A stretch of 64,000 nt of DNA from Labilibacter sediminis (GCF_005877885.1 NZ_VCHY01000001.1:1-64000), one strand, 5' to 3'. Counted from the stretch's first letter, positions 26,590 through 35,630 are shown. Notes: a model not told the origin generated them from the sequence alone. Made by a program: numbers and translations.

Positions 26590-26717
26590 ATCGAATTGAA
26601 TTTTAACTATTTATAACTTATGCAATATTATTAAATTTTAACATTTGCTTGTAGTATAATCCATACCAATAACAATACTATTCTAACATATATGTATAAT
26701 TATTGTATTTTTGACGT

Positions 26718-26725
26718 TATATTTG
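26718..26725 (+). promoter_or_regulatory. Putative -7 element (TATATTTG) of AraC gene
   Basis: An exact TAnnTTTG match, 7 bp before the ATG at 26733; the transcript would have a very short leader or be nearly leaderless. It lies in the intergenic region shared with the hexuronate operon. Confidence 0.45.
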
Positions 26726-26732
26726 TACTGTT

Positions 26733-27581
26733 ATGAAACCATTTTTAATAGATACTACCCCACAGCTTCAAAAGGGCTATTCGGTTAAACCATTTAATGC
26801 TGTGGCATTTGCCCTTCCTTATCACATGCACGACCGATATGAAATAACATGGATAATGGAAGGACACGGGACCCGGATCATAGGCGATAATGTTTCTTCA
26901 TTTAAAAGTGGTGACATTTTAATATTAGGGCCCATGTTACCACATCAATGGCAATCATCTACTGTAAATAAAAATGAACGCGCCCAGTCTGTTTCCATCT
27001 TTTTTAATGCCGAATTTCCATCCAAAGACTTTTGGTTTCAGAATGAAATGCGTGCCATGAAAGAGGTAATAGATTTGTCTACCAGAGGATTACATCTTAA
27101 AGGCAAACTAAATAAATCAATTGCAAGAAAAATTAAAAAGCTTTCCAATATTTCAGGAGCCAGAGGAGTACTGCTAATACTTGAAATGCTTCAGGATATT
27201 TCGGAATCAGATCAATATGAAATTTTAGCCAGTGAGGGTTATAAATGCCGAAAAAACCTGGACACAGACAGAATCAATAAAATCACCAACTATATTTTTG
27301 AAAACATAGAGCAAAAAATTTCTTTACCCATATTAAGTGAGATGGTGAATTTGCATCCTAATTCTTTAGCTCGCGAATTTAAACGAGCCACGGGTTTTAG
27401 TGTAGTAGATTATATTAACAATGTACGTATTGGAAAAGCTACACGACTTTTAACCGAAACTTCAAAAACAATACTGGATATTTGTTACGAATGTGGATTT
27501 CAGAACTTATCACATTTTAACCGTTATTTTAAAAAGGTTAAGAATACAACTCCTTCATTATACAGAAAAAGCCGCCTGTAA
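26733..27581 (+). CDS. Cupin-sensor AraC-family regulator of the hexuronate operon
   Basis: The 282-residue protein has an N-terminal cupin (YHMHDRYEITWIMEGHGTRIIGD, GDILILGPMLPHQW; about 30-80) and an AraC DNA-binding domain (about 180-280, with LSEMVNLHPNSLAREFKR and ICYECGFQNLSHFNRYFKK). It is divergent from the RraA-like/uxaC/SDR/transporter/uxuA operon, so a hexuronate or intermediate is the likely inducer. It is paralogous to the regulators at 10003 and 50514. Its second-domain phrase CYECGFQNLSHFNR is nearly shared with the one at 50514. The stop codon lies inside the terminator hairpin. Confidence 0.88.
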   Translation: MKPFLIDTTPQLQKGYSVKPFNAVAFALPYHMHDRYEITWIMEGHGTRIIGDNVSSFKSGDILILGPMLPHQWQSSTVNKNERAQSVSIFFNAEFPSKDFWFQNEMRAMKEVIDLSTRGLHLKGKLNKSIARKIKKLSNISGARGVLLILEMLQDISESDQYEILASEGYKCRKNLDTDRINKITNYIFENIEQKISLPILSEMVNLHPNSLAREFKRATGFSVVDYINNVRIGKATRLLTETSKTILDICYECGFQNLSHFNRYFKKVKNTTPSLYRKSRL

Positions 27582-27595
27582 AATTTACAAACGGC
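27571..27595 (+). terminator. Terminator overlapping the AraC stop codon
   Basis: Arms 27571-27582 and 27584-27595 pair over 12 positions with two mismatches, followed by TTT. The stop codon (27579-27581) is within the left arm. Confidence 0.55.
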
Positions 27596-27600
27596 TTTAA

Positions 27601-28038
27601 ACCTGCAATATATATATTAAAAATCCCAGCCTGCCGTCTGGCCATAGGTGTCAAGCTAAGAATAACTATATTGTTCGGACCTACCATTTTTCTCATCTTT
27701 TATACATATAAATCATCAAGAATAAAATAAATGCAGGCTGAAGGCCTAGCTCATCGCAGCCCCAGGTAAAACGCAGTGACACCTGGGGTTTGTCAGTTTT
27801 GTTAATCAGCGTCCTGAAGGGACAGCTCAAAATAGGGTTGAGCTGTCCCTTCAGGACGCTGATTCCCTTCTTGCATAACCCCATGCGTTGCATGGGCTGG
27901 GATAAGCTGTGCCTTCAGCACGTTATTCCAGATACTTTCTCAAAAAATCTACAGCCTTAAGTAATAACGCTTTACTAAGTATAAGATAGTTTTAGCTAGA
28001 CGGCTATGGCCATCTGGCAGGTGTTACATATTGCAGGT
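27601..28038. mobile_element. 438-bp non-coding element with terminal inverted repeats and nested hairpins (MITE/REP-like)
   Basis: The ends are exact inverted copies (ACCTGCAATAT at 27601-27611, its complement at 28028-28038). Similarity continues inward through CCTGCC, TGGCCATAG and AGCTAA on both sides. Inside are a perfect 27-bp stem with a 7-nt loop (27804-27830 with 27838-27864), an 8-bp hairpin (27760-27767 with 27781-27788) and a 7-bp hairpin (27880-27886 with 27890-27896). No transposase is encoded; a 66-residue frame through it follows the hairpins and is not a gene. No clear target-site duplication was seen. It fills the gap between the AraC regulator and the chemoreceptor gene. 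Confidence 0.65.
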
Positions 28039-28067
28039 CAAAATTGCACTTATTTAGGTTAATTGTG

Positions 28068-29567
28068 TCACTTAATTTTAAAATATGAAACCAAACTTTT
28101 CAAGTGTTCTGCTTTTTCTAACAAATTATCGGCACTTGATGATAACTCCTCAGACGCAGTTGCATTTTTCTGCGTAGTATTATTAAACTCCTGAATACCA
28201 TTATTTATCTGGTTTACACCTTGTTTTTGTTCTATACTTGAAGAAGAAATTTCCTGAACCAGATTAGCGGTGTTTTCTATTTCCGGAATTATTTTAAATA
28301 AAAGATCTCCTGAATTTTGTGTTGAATCAACACTGTTTCCTGCCAGATTCACAATTTCTTCAGCTGCATTTTTACTTCGCTCAGCGAGCTTACGTACTTC
28401 GGCTGCAACCACAGAGAAACCACGTCCCTGCTCCCCTGCTCTTGCAGCTTCCACCGCTGCATTTAAAGCCAAAATATTGGTTTGAAAAGCAATATCGTTA
28501 ATGATGGATATTTTATCTGATATGGCAGATACGGCATCCAGACTCATTTTAGCAGCTTCATTAACTTTATTTACCCCGTTAGCTGTGCTTACGGCAATAC
28601 GCTCTGTTTTTTGAGCATTGGTACTATTTTGATCAACATTTGCCGAAATTTCTTCCATTGTTGATGAAATCTCTTCTACTGAAGCAGCCTGCTCATTACT
28701 TCGTTGTGCAAAAACTTCTGATGTTCTGCTTAATTGCATACTTGTAGATGCTATTAATGCTGAACCATCCTGCACCCCGGAAATTACCTCTGTTAATTTA
28801 TTTTTTAAGGTATATAATGCTCTTGCTACATCTCCTGTTTCATCTTTAATTTCAAGAATATCCTTAGAAAAGCGTGCTGTTAAATTGCCATTGGACACCT
28901 GATCAATTTTTTCGATAATCACATGAATGACTTCTATAATCGACTTTGTAAGAATCCCTGAAACCAATATAAACACAAGCAACAAAACAGCCAAAACCAG
29001 GCTTACCAATAAACGAGATTGCTTTGCGTACAAACGTGTAGCTTTAAACTCCTCATTCATTTTTTGTTTTGATTCTGTCGTTACATTTTCCAATAAAGTA
29101 CGCAACTGATTAAACTGCTTCACCATTTGTTGCAGGTTATCATTAAAATCATCCGCGAATTCATCATTTATCATGGCCAGGGATACTTTTTTAGCCATTG
29201 TATGGTAATCTGTAAACAACGTTTTTAACGAATCAATAACCGGATTATTTTTACCCACCAGTGTATTCTGTGCACTATCGGCAATAGCAATAAAGTTATT
29301 GGCCAAATTAGCCGTTTTCTCTATTTTATCTTCATCTTGTTCTGCTACTCCATCCTGAAATTCGCGCCTAATATTCTGCTGAATAGAAGTCAGTTGGTTA
29401 CATGCCTCTACATAAGGAATATAACCTTCAGCCAGCAAAGTAAGTTGTTGATTATTTTTACTATTGCTCCATTGCAGTACAAAAAACACAACCAATACTG
29501 CAGTAAAGAAAAGTACCGGAAAAATACGAATCTTGGATTTTAATCTTAAACCATTTAAAAGTCTCAT
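28068..29567 (-). CDS. Methyl-accepting chemotaxis protein
   Basis: I start at the ATG at 29567, four bases after the upstream stop; the longer frame needs a TTG overlapping that stop. The 499-residue receptor has TM1 at about 14-34, a periplasmic four-helix-type sensor domain (about 35-185, rich in Gln/Asn/Lys), TM2 (about 190-212), HAMP, and a long coiled-coil signalling domain. The conserved hairpin tip [20 protein letters not shown] lies near residue 380. It relays ligand binding to CheA/CheW, which are not in the window. It is the last gene of a three-gene unit with a short phosphate-binding-like protein and a barrel protein, which may capture or deliver its ligand. Confidence 0.88.
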   Translation of the reverse strand: MRLLNGLRLKSKIRIFPVLFFTAVLVVFFVLQWSNSKNNQQLTLLAEGYIPYVEACNQLTSIQQNIRREFQDGVAEQDEDKIEKTANLANNFIAIADSAQNTLVGKNNPVIDSLKTLFTDYHTMAKKVSLAMINDEFADDFNDNLQQMVKQFNQLRTLLENVTTESKQKMNEEFKATRLYAKQSRLLVSLVLAVLLLVFILVSGILTKSIIEVIHVIIEKIDQVSNGNLTARFSKDILEIKDETGDVARALYTLKNKLTEVISGVQDGSALIASTSMQLSRTSEVFAQRSNEQAASVEEISSTMEEISANVDQNSTNAQKTERIAVSTANGVNKVNEAAKMSLDAVSAISDKISIINDIAFQTNILALNAAVEAARAGEQGRGFSVVAAEVRKLAERSKNAAEEIVNLAGNSVDSTQNSGDLLFKIIPEIENTANLVQEISSSSIEQKQGVNQINNGIQEFNNTTQKNATASEELSSSADNLLEKAEHLKSLVSYFKIK

Positions 29568-29571
29568 GGGA

Positions 29572-29994
29572 TTACTCAATTATCTTAATAACCTTTACCT
29601 CTGACACATCACAACCTGAGGAAACATATCCTATTGCCCCTGAATGACTTTTAACATACTCGATAATTTCGATATCAGACTTTTTCTCTACCGGTGGGGT
29701 TCCTTTTCCTGAAAAAATGGCTTGCTGCCAATAGCTCTTTACGGCACCAACCGACTTTTTATGAACTCCTTTACTAAAATCAACTCTAACAGAAGAGTTT
29801 GCTTTTAATTCAACAGGACTTACTTTTTGGCCATTGCCCCATTTTGTTTTCTTTTTAAGAAAATAACTCGATACTTCTTTTGAAGTGATAGAAGTACTTT
29901 GGTTACCCTTATTAACGATTACCTTGTAACTCTGACTATAAAGACCAATTGTACTTAGAAATAAACCCAGAGCAATCATTATTAAATATTTCAT
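29572..29994 (-). CDS. Short PstS-like periplasmic binding protein
   Basis: The ATG at 29994 gives a clean signal peptide ([21 protein letters not shown]) and sits 8 nt behind a perfect AGGAGG, so it is the certain start; total length 140 residues. The mature part (about 120) resembles one lobe of the phosphate-type binding fold (COG0226): [45 protein letters not shown] and GAIGYVSSG. Full PstS proteins are about twice as long, so this half-size form is unlikely to be the ABC transporter subunit. It lies between a barrel gene (16 bp) and a chemoreceptor gene (4 bp). I infer that it presents a ligand to the receptor. Confidence 0.75.
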   Translation of the reverse strand: MKYLIMIALGLFLSTIGLYSQSYKVIVNKGNQSTSITSKEVSSYFLKKKTKWGNGQKVSPVELKANSSVRVDFSKGVHKKSVGAVKSYWQQAIFSGKGTPPVEKKSDIEIIEYVKSHSGAIGYVSSGCDVSEVKVIKIIE

Positions 29995-30002
29995 ATCCTT
30001 CT

Positions 30003-30008
30003 CCTCCT
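30003..30008 (-). promoter_or_regulatory. Strong Shine-Dalgarno site (AGGAGG)
   Basis: CCTCCT on the plus strand gives AGGAGG on the minus strand, 8 nt before the ATG at 29994. Strong SD sequences are rare in Bacteroidota, where the anti-SD is normally masked on the ribosome, so this site is notable and decides the start of the short binding protein. Confidence 0.7.
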
Positions 30009-30010
30009 GT

Positions 30011-31135
30011 TTAAAATGAAAATACAAACGACAACAACACATTATCAAAATCTACCTGATTATGAAAATACCTCTTGTACTCTAACTTGGTCATCAGTTC
30101 AAAAAACGGTCTATAAGACATGCCCATAGTGAAGGCACTTAACTCATTATCTTTCTCTGTTAAATCCTGTCTAAAAGCATCTAATTTGATATCATTTATA
30201 TAATCATACTTTAAAAACGGAGTTACTTTTCCCTTTGAATAGATCAATTCAGCATAATAGCCTTCGTATTCTTCACTCAGCTCCGGAGAATGTTCCTTAG
30301 ATGAAGCTTCACCAAACCAATATTCAGCATTAAATTTAAAATCTGATACTGAAACATGAATATCCGTGCCAAATGATTTTCTGTATGAATCGACATATTT
30401 GATATTAAAATTTTCATATGTAGTTAAAATGCTATTCCCCAGAAACATGTTATACCCCATGGTTAACCAATTATTATGATTGTATGCTAACCTAAAAGTT
30501 CCGCCCAAAGGAAAATCAATAGCATCTTCAACGTTTCCACTTAAATCGAATTGGTCACCAAAAATGATTCTTGACTCCTCCAGTCCGTGAAAGTTTAATA
30601 CGCCGCTTGGTCGGTGATGTACATTCAGGTAATTACCAAAAGTCAAGTTATACTCAAACGACTTTACATCTCCCAGTACACCATTTACCTGAAATCCGCT
30701 TAATGATTGAGGAAAGAAAGCATGGTGAGATACGAGTAAAGGTGTGGTTGCACTATGATTTAATGGAGCATAAAAATACAGGTTAACCGGACTTAATGGC
30801 GTTAAAAAACGTCCTGCCCCAAAATTAAAGGCCTTATCCATTTTATACATTCCGTATGCTTCAACTATCACCTCATGAATATTAAGCACTCCGGGCTTAT
30901 ATACAAATGTGCCTTTAAACTCAACTTTCTCCAGGGGTTTATATGATGCTAAAAAACCAGCCTCACCGAGTCCCATTCCAAAATCTTTTTTCAAATTATC
31001 CAGACCAACCCATTCCATTTCCGTTACCAGGTATCCGGTAATATGGGTTTGCGGCTCCCACTCCTGTTGCGCTAAAACAACATTTCCAATAACCATTTGC
31101 ATCAATGCAAATACCAACAACTTTGTTTTTTTCAT
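30011..31135 (-). CDS. Outer-membrane beta-barrel (porin-like) protein
   Basis: The 374-residue protein has a signal peptide (to VVLAQQ, about residue 23) followed by amphipathic strands throughout. Typical strand pairs are NFGAGRFLTPLSPVNLYFYAP and TPFLKYDYIND, and the protein ends in VLLSFVFSF with the terminal Phe used for barrel assembly. No named porin family can be assigned from the sequence alone. It is first in the unit with the short PstS-like protein and the chemoreceptor. Similar groupings of a barrel, a short phosphate-binding-like protein and a chemoreceptor are known to me mainly from marine Gammaproteobacteria. Ligand entry for the sensor is the likely role. Confidence 0.7.
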   Translation of the reverse strand: MKKTKLLVFALMQMVIGNVVLAQQEWEPQTHITGYLVTEMEWVGLDNLKKDFGMGLGEAGFLASYKPLEKVEFKGTFVYKPGVLNIHEVIVEAYGMYKMDKAFNFGAGRFLTPLSPVNLYFYAPLNHSATTPLLVSHHAFFPQSLSGFQVNGVLGDVKSFEYNLTFGNYLNVHHRPSGVLNFHGLEESRIIFGDQFDLSGNVEDAIDFPLGGTFRLAYNHNNWLTMGYNMFLGNSILTTYENFNIKYVDSYRKSFGTDIHVSVSDFKFNAEYWFGEASSKEHSPELSEEYEGYYAELIYSKGKVTPFLKYDYINDIKLDAFRQDLTEKDNELSAFTMGMSYRPFFELMTKLEYKRYFHNQVDFDNVLLSFVFSF

Positions 31136-31224
31136 TTGATTTAAATTATTAATTACTTACTCATAATTTAAAAGGTATTTGATCTGGTTGATAATTGTTG
31201 ATTGGGTAATTCATACTTTAGTCA

Positions 31225-31394
31225 AACCCACAATATGCATTAGAAAATCTATTACACATTGAAATTCCTTCAAAACAAGTCACTTCGTTACTTCACCTCA
31301 ACTCACCAGAACGATGCTATGCCTCGTTTCGGTAAAGTCTTGTTTTATTGCACTTTCAATCCTCATGACGAAGTTCTAATACATAATGCGGGTT
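31225..31394. repeat. 170-bp element with 21-bp terminal inverted repeats
   Basis: Left end 31225-31245 (AACCCACAATATGCATTAGAA) and right end 31374-31394 are inverted copies with four differences. Further inside, ATTGAAA and AAAACAAG are also mirrored. Too short to encode a transposase. It looks like a MITE or large palindromic repeat. Confidence 0.6.
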
Positions 31395-31540
31395 AAAGCA
31401 TAGAAATACTAATGCTTATCATTGATTGACAAACTTGTAATAAGCACGATCCGTATCTTAAATATATTGGGGAAACTAAAAGAGCAGAGCAATAACTCTT
31501 AAACCTATTACATTAGGTTGTTATTTATTTTTCACTATTG

Positions 31541-31880
31541 TCCGGTTAAAATTCATCTCATCAATAATATTTCATTTTTGTCTCTAGCCGACGGGCTTTT
31601 ACTTTTTAGTTCACAAGGTTTACTTTTTCAAAGTGTTCATGATTTCCACTTCGCTACAATTCGCTGCAGCTCGAAAAAGTAAACAAAAAGAGCCGCCGCT
31701 GACATGAAAAAGCTAAAAATCAACGCTCTTCACTAAAAGAAAAGAACTCGCTGCGCTCAAACAACTTTTCTTTTTTAACGCTACGTTTCCTGATTTTCTT
31801 AACCCTTTTACATGAAGGCGGATAAGTTACCCCATCTTGGCGCAAAACCTTGCATCTCCCTATTTTTTGGGAATCTTACA
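31541..31880. repeat. Palindromic intergenic repeat
   Basis: GTTTACTTTTTC near 31618 is mirrored by GAAAAAGTAAAC near 31673, and AAAAGAAAAG (31735-31744) pairs perfectly with CTTTTCTTTT (31765-31774) around an AACTCGCTGCGCTCAAAC loop. The loop phrase recurs in altered form near 21190, which points to one dispersed repeat family. Confidence 0.55.
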
Positions 31881-31915
31881 GATATAACTTCTTTTTTTTA
31901 CCAGACACTAATGAT

Positions 31916-32842
31916 TTATTTTGTATTATTTTCTATCAATTTATATATCTCTTGAGCAAATTGTTCACCTAAATGTATGTACCCTTCGCTATTGTAATGC
32001 CATTTATCTGAATAACCGTAGTTACTTGTTGACCTTACAATAGATACGTTGGTACCTTCCTGGCTAAATTTTTCTTGTGCATATTGTACCAATTCGCCAT
32101 AATCCCAAACCCTACCGTCTATATCATCGCCTGAATCTGAAATTTTTCCCAATACAATAGGTAAATCATTGTTTAAGAGACTCGCACGCAATAAACTCAT
32201 GAGTCGTTTTAAATTATATCCATAACGCATAGCTACTTCTTCAGTAAAATCAGCATCACTCTCCCCTTGCATCCATATTATTCCTTGAGGAATTAAACAA
32301 TCATCTATTCCATTTTTATTTATGTCATTATAGCTAAATGCATTTTTAATGGTTGTCAAAAAATGATCATATTGATTTAAACCATTGCCTCTATTATAAT
32401 CGACATCCCAACAACCAAACCGACGCGCAGAAACACTGTCAATAGATGTTCCCCCTCGCGAATATTTAATAATTGCTATTTTATCATTAGGATACAACTG
32501 TCTAAGTAAACTAGCAAAAGAAAGCTCTACTCCGAAGCGCTCAGAAAGCTGATTAGTGATTCCATCAGATTTAAATCCTGTCCCATGACCTGGTTTTAAT
32601 GGCTCCCAAATGCCTTTGCCTCCTTTGCGCATTCTATCTGGAGCCGGATTTCCATGGAAAATCCAAACATCCTTAAATCCCTCCTTTAAAGAATCCGGTA
32701 ATTCGGAGTTATAACCAAATCCATCCATATTTGATTGTCCGCCTAAATAAAAAACTTTGATAGTATCCTTCCGAACTGTTTGTGAAAAAATAAAGGAGGG
32801 AAATATAACTATAGCGATTATTGTAATTACTTTGTTTTTCAT
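31916..32842 (-). CDS. SGNH-type carbohydrate esterase (sialate O-acetylesterase-like)
   Basis: The ATG at 32842 starts a proper signal peptide (MKNKVITIIAIVIFPSFIFSQ); the longer frame would run back into the upstream gene and give no export signal. The 308-residue protein has the family blocks GGQSNMDG (catalytic Ser), IIWMQGESD and DKWHYNSEGY (catalytic Asp-His), as in DUF303/PF03629 esterases that remove acetyl groups from sugars. A short DINKNGIDD loop (about residue 170) looks like a calcium-binding EF-hand-type loop. It lies 19 bp after a GNAT gene. Periplasmic deacetylation of a glycan is the likely role. Confidence 0.82.
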   Translation of the reverse strand: MKNKVITIIAIVIFPSFIFSQTVRKDTIKVFYLGGQSNMDGFGYNSELPDSLKEGFKDVWIFHGNPAPDRMRKGGKGIWEPLKPGHGTGFKSDGITNQLSERFGVELSFASLLRQLYPNDKIAIIKYSRGGTSIDSVSARRFGCWDVDYNRGNGLNQYDHFLTTIKNAFSYNDINKNGIDDCLIPQGIIWMQGESDADFTEEVAMRYGYNLKRLMSLLRASLLNNDLPIVLGKISDSGDDIDGRVWDYGELVQYAQEKFSQEGTNVSIVRSTSNYGYSDKWHYNSEGYIHLGEQFAQEIYKLIENNTK

Positions 32843-32861
32843 TTCTATTGTCTGTAAGTCT

Positions 32862-33281
32862 CTAAATATTCTTTTCCATAATAACATAATCAATACCTCC
32901 TTTGGAAAACTTTTGATCCGTTTCATACATTCCAATTTTATGATAAAATCCGGTTTTATTAACCCGGGCATTACACCATAATTTTGTTACACCTTTATTT
33001 TGTGAAAGTGTAATAATATGATCTAGCATTAATGATGCATAACCATTACCCTGGTGAGCCGAAATAGTCGCTAACTTTCGGAACTGCGCCTCTTCGTTTT
33101 TAACGAATAAAGAAACAACAGTAACCAATTCACCATTTAATTTCAAACCAAAATGAAGACCTTCTGAATCATCCTGAAGTTTAACATATTCTAAAGGTTT
33201 TCCCGGCCACATCACATCTCTTCTTATTCCCAACGTTTCTTCAGCTGCAATTTCTTCTATGCTTAAATTAATGTCTTTCAT
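32862..33281 (-). CDS. GNAT-family N-acetyltransferase
   Basis: The 139-residue protein has the acetyl-CoA binding motif A around residues 85-105 (LATISAHQGNGYASLMLDHII; Q-x-x-G-x-A variant) and the C-terminal GFYHKIGMYE segment typical of small GNAT enzymes. No signal peptide, so cytosolic. The substrate is unknown. It is followed at 19 bp by the SGNH esterase and preceded by a long-loop inverted repeat, so the pair forms its own short operon. Confidence 0.82.
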   Translation of the reverse strand: MKDINLSIEEIAAEETLGIRRDVMWPGKPLEYVKLQDDSEGLHFGLKLNGELVTVVSLFVKNEEAQFRKLATISAHQGNGYASLMLDHIITLSQNKGVTKLWCNARVNKTGFYHKIGMYETDQKFSKGGIDYVIMEKNI

Positions 33282-33311
33282 TCAAGATTATTTTTTTGCA
33301 ATAAAATAGAT

Positions 33312-33389
33312 AACACCCGGGAGTTTAACAAGTTTATTACTACAAAAACGCAACATAAAGAGCAACAAACTATTTAACCCCCGGGTGTT
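33312..33389 (-). terminator. Inverted repeat with long loop, possible terminator
   Basis: AACACCCGGG (33312-33321) is perfectly mirrored by CCCGGGTGTT (33380-33389), with a 58-nt AT-rich loop, just 11 bp past the stop of the 726-residue GH3 gene. The long loop is unusual for a terminator. Confidence 0.45.
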
Positions 33390-33399
33390 GGAAAACAAT

Positions 33400-35580
33400 C
33401 TAATTAATAATAAATGAAGTTCTTTTTAAGTCTTTACTCTCTGATGAATTTCCAACAAACAACTGATATTCCATTTTTTCAACTTCCCACTTCCTTGTAT
33501 CCGGATTATACCAATCCATATCCTGAGCTTTTACCTGTAGCAAGATTTCTTTAGATTCTCCCGGTTGAAGAGAAACGCGTTTAAAATTACGAAGCAACTT
33601 CTTTGGTCTCTCTACCATAGAGTTTTCAAAACCAATATATAATTGAACAATCTCATCGCCACTAACATTACCTGTATTTTTAATATTTACACGAACATTT
33701 AATGTGTCATTTTCTGTTAATTCCGTTTGTTCAATTACAGGCTCAGAAATGCTAAAAGTTGTATAACTTAAACCATGACCAAAGGCGTAAGCCGGTTTCA
33801 TTTCTTTTTCATCAAATAAAGTATATCCATGGTAATAACCATAGGTTACTTCTTTGGCAAAGGGATCAAAATTGGGCAACTGATCCTGACTCACAGGAAC
33901 TGTAAATGGCAGTTTTCCACTTGGATTTACATCACCAAAAATAATGTTAGCCAATGCATTTCCTCCTTCCATACCACTGTACCATGCCATAATAACAGAT
34001 GATACTTTATCCTTCCAGTTTTCACAAATGATAGCACTTCCTCCTACTAGTGAAACCACAACATTTTCATTGAGCTTCGAAACCTGATCAATCAGGTTCT
34101 CATCTTTTTCAAGTAGCGTTAAGGAAAAACGATCTCCACCTTTATTAATAACATCTTGCTGTGTTCGCCCTTCAACAGCTTTATCATTCATTAAAAATTC
34201 ACCCTCTTCCTTTGGCCCATAACCTGCCACTACAATAACAGCATCTGCATCTGCAACAGTTGCTTTTAACTCTTCCGGGTTAGTACCATCGGAATATACC
34301 ACTGAAGCCAGACCACTTAAAGCATTAGTAATTCCCTCCAAAGGAGTAACCACATATTTAGGTCTAAAATAACTACTTCCCTTATCTCCGGTTTCTTTAC
34401 TCGTTGCAAGTTGACCAATTACTGCAACTTTGCTCAGCTTCTTTTTATCTAATGGCAATAATTGGTTTTCATTTTTAAGCAGTACCATACTTTTTTCGGC
34501 TGCTTCTAAAGCCAATTTACAATGTTCTTCGTTTGCAACCAAGTCTTTGGTATATACCATTGGATCTTCCCGGGTCAAATATTTCAGTTTAGTCTCTAAT
34601 ACACGTTTAACGCATTTATCCACATCCTCAGTGCTAAGCGTTCCTTCATCAATATATTTTTGGAGTTTCTGACCTGAGTGCATTTCCATTGGCATCTCTA
34701 CATCCATACCGGCTTTAATGGCTTTTACACCGTCATAGATGCCCCAAATCCAATCAGAGGTAACAAAACCTTCAAATCCCATTTCGTTACGCAATACATC
34801 GGTTAAAAGCCATTTGTTATGACCACAATATTCTCCATTTACCTTATTATAGGCATTCATTATAGAGGCTACACCTGCATCAATGACCATCTGATAGTGT
34901 GGTAAATATACTTCACGCAATGTGCGATCATCCACCTTAACATCCACATAAAAGCGAGAATCCTCAATACTATTTAATGCAAAATGTTTGGCGCAGGCCA
35001 TTACGTTATGCTGTTGAACACCCTCGGTAACTGCAACACCCATTTTACCCATCAGCCATGGATCTTCCCCATAGCTTTCCTGGGCACGTCCCCAACCTGG
35101 ATGACGTAATAAGTTGATACAAACACCACCAAAATAGTTGGCATTTTGTGCACGGGCTTCCTGACCAATCACATCTCCTACCCGATTCTCTAAATCAGTA
35201 TCCCAGGTGGCAGCGCGAGCCATAGCTACAGGAAAGTTTGTTGAAGGACCAACAGTAATACCCCGCGGACCGTCAGAAAAGGCTATGGGCTGAATACCAT
35301 TCTTTTCATCGCGACCGGCATAGTTTATGCAAAACTGTTTTATTAATCCGAAACGAATACCCAGTTTAACGTACAGAAGCTGACCTGTATCACCCGCCAG
35401 TTGTTTTAGCTTGTCTTTTAATGACATGGTCTTCAACAAGTGATTCACATGCTTTTCTACATCATTTTCTGATACTTTTGTTTGAGGTTTTACCTCATGG
35501 TTTGGATTGTACAAAGCGTAGGCAAACATGCTTCCTATTAAAAGCAATATTATACCTATAATGATAAGAGCAATTTTCAT
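33400..35580 (-). CDS. Glycoside hydrolase family 3 beta-glucosidase, three-domain
   Basis: The 726-residue protein begins with a hydrophobic segment (residues 3-23) that is either an uncleaved anchor or a signal peptide. GH3 features: PIAFSDGPRGITVG, HPGWGRAQESYGEDP, KHFALNSIEDSRF and nucleophile Asp276 in FVTSDW. A second alpha/beta domain follows (KSMVLLKNENQLLPL onward). The C-terminal fibronectin-like domain (about 620-720) includes GDEIVQLYI and RPKKLLRNFKRV. This full-length architecture suits a periplasmic beta-glucosidase or beta-xylosidase. It lies 50 bp after a sulfatase gene and appears co-transcribed with it. Confidence 0.9.
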   Translation of the reverse strand: MKIALIIIGIILLLIGSMFAYALYNPNHEVKPQTKVSENDVEKHVNHLLKTMSLKDKLKQLAGDTGQLLYVKLGIRFGLIKQFCINYAGRDEKNGIQPIAFSDGPRGITVGPSTNFPVAMARAATWDTDLENRVGDVIGQEARAQNANYFGGVCINLLRHPGWGRAQESYGEDPWLMGKMGVAVTEGVQQHNVMACAKHFALNSIEDSRFYVDVKVDDRTLREVYLPHYQMVIDAGVASIMNAYNKVNGEYCGHNKWLLTDVLRNEMGFEGFVTSDWIWGIYDGVKAIKAGMDVEMPMEMHSGQKLQKYIDEGTLSTEDVDKCVKRVLETKLKYLTREDPMVYTKDLVANEEHCKLALEAAEKSMVLLKNENQLLPLDKKKLSKVAVIGQLATSKETGDKGSSYFRPKYVVTPLEGITNALSGLASVVYSDGTNPEELKATVADADAVIVVAGYGPKEEGEFLMNDKAVEGRTQQDVINKGGDRFSLTLLEKDENLIDQVSKLNENVVVSLVGGSAIICENWKDKVSSVIMAWYSGMEGGNALANIIFGDVNPSGKLPFTVPVSQDQLPNFDPFAKEVTYGYYHGYTLFDEKEMKPAYAFGHGLSYTTFSISEPVIEQTELTENDTLNVRVNIKNTGNVSGDEIVQLYIGFENSMVERPKKLLRNFKRVSLQPGESKEILLQVKAQDMDWYNPDTRKWEVEKMEYQLFVGNSSESKDLKRTSFIIN

Positions 35581-35630
35581 AGTACTATTATTTTAGAATA
35601 TTCTTTGACATTAAGTTTTAATTGATCCAA

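Larger units (their letters stand above)
31140..31915. other. Long intergenic region filled with palindromic repeats
   Basis: 775 bp without a supportable gene. It holds the inverted-repeat element at 31225-31394 and a second repeat-rich stretch at 31541-31880, and must contain the promoter of the sensory unit near its left end. Confidence 0.6.

Noticed and set aside
27693-27893. 66-residue minus-strand reading frame
   Set aside because: It lies wholly inside the inverted-repeat element and its sequence is dictated by the hairpin arms; no start signal and no family.
27760-27896. Possible CRISPR-like repeated hairpins
   Set aside because: The hairpins differ in sequence and spacing and there is no repeat-spacer periodicity; no cas gene is present.
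32843-32971. Upstream extension of the SGNH esterase
   Set aside because: It overlaps the GNAT gene and places a signal peptide in the middle of the protein; the ATG at 32842 is far better.
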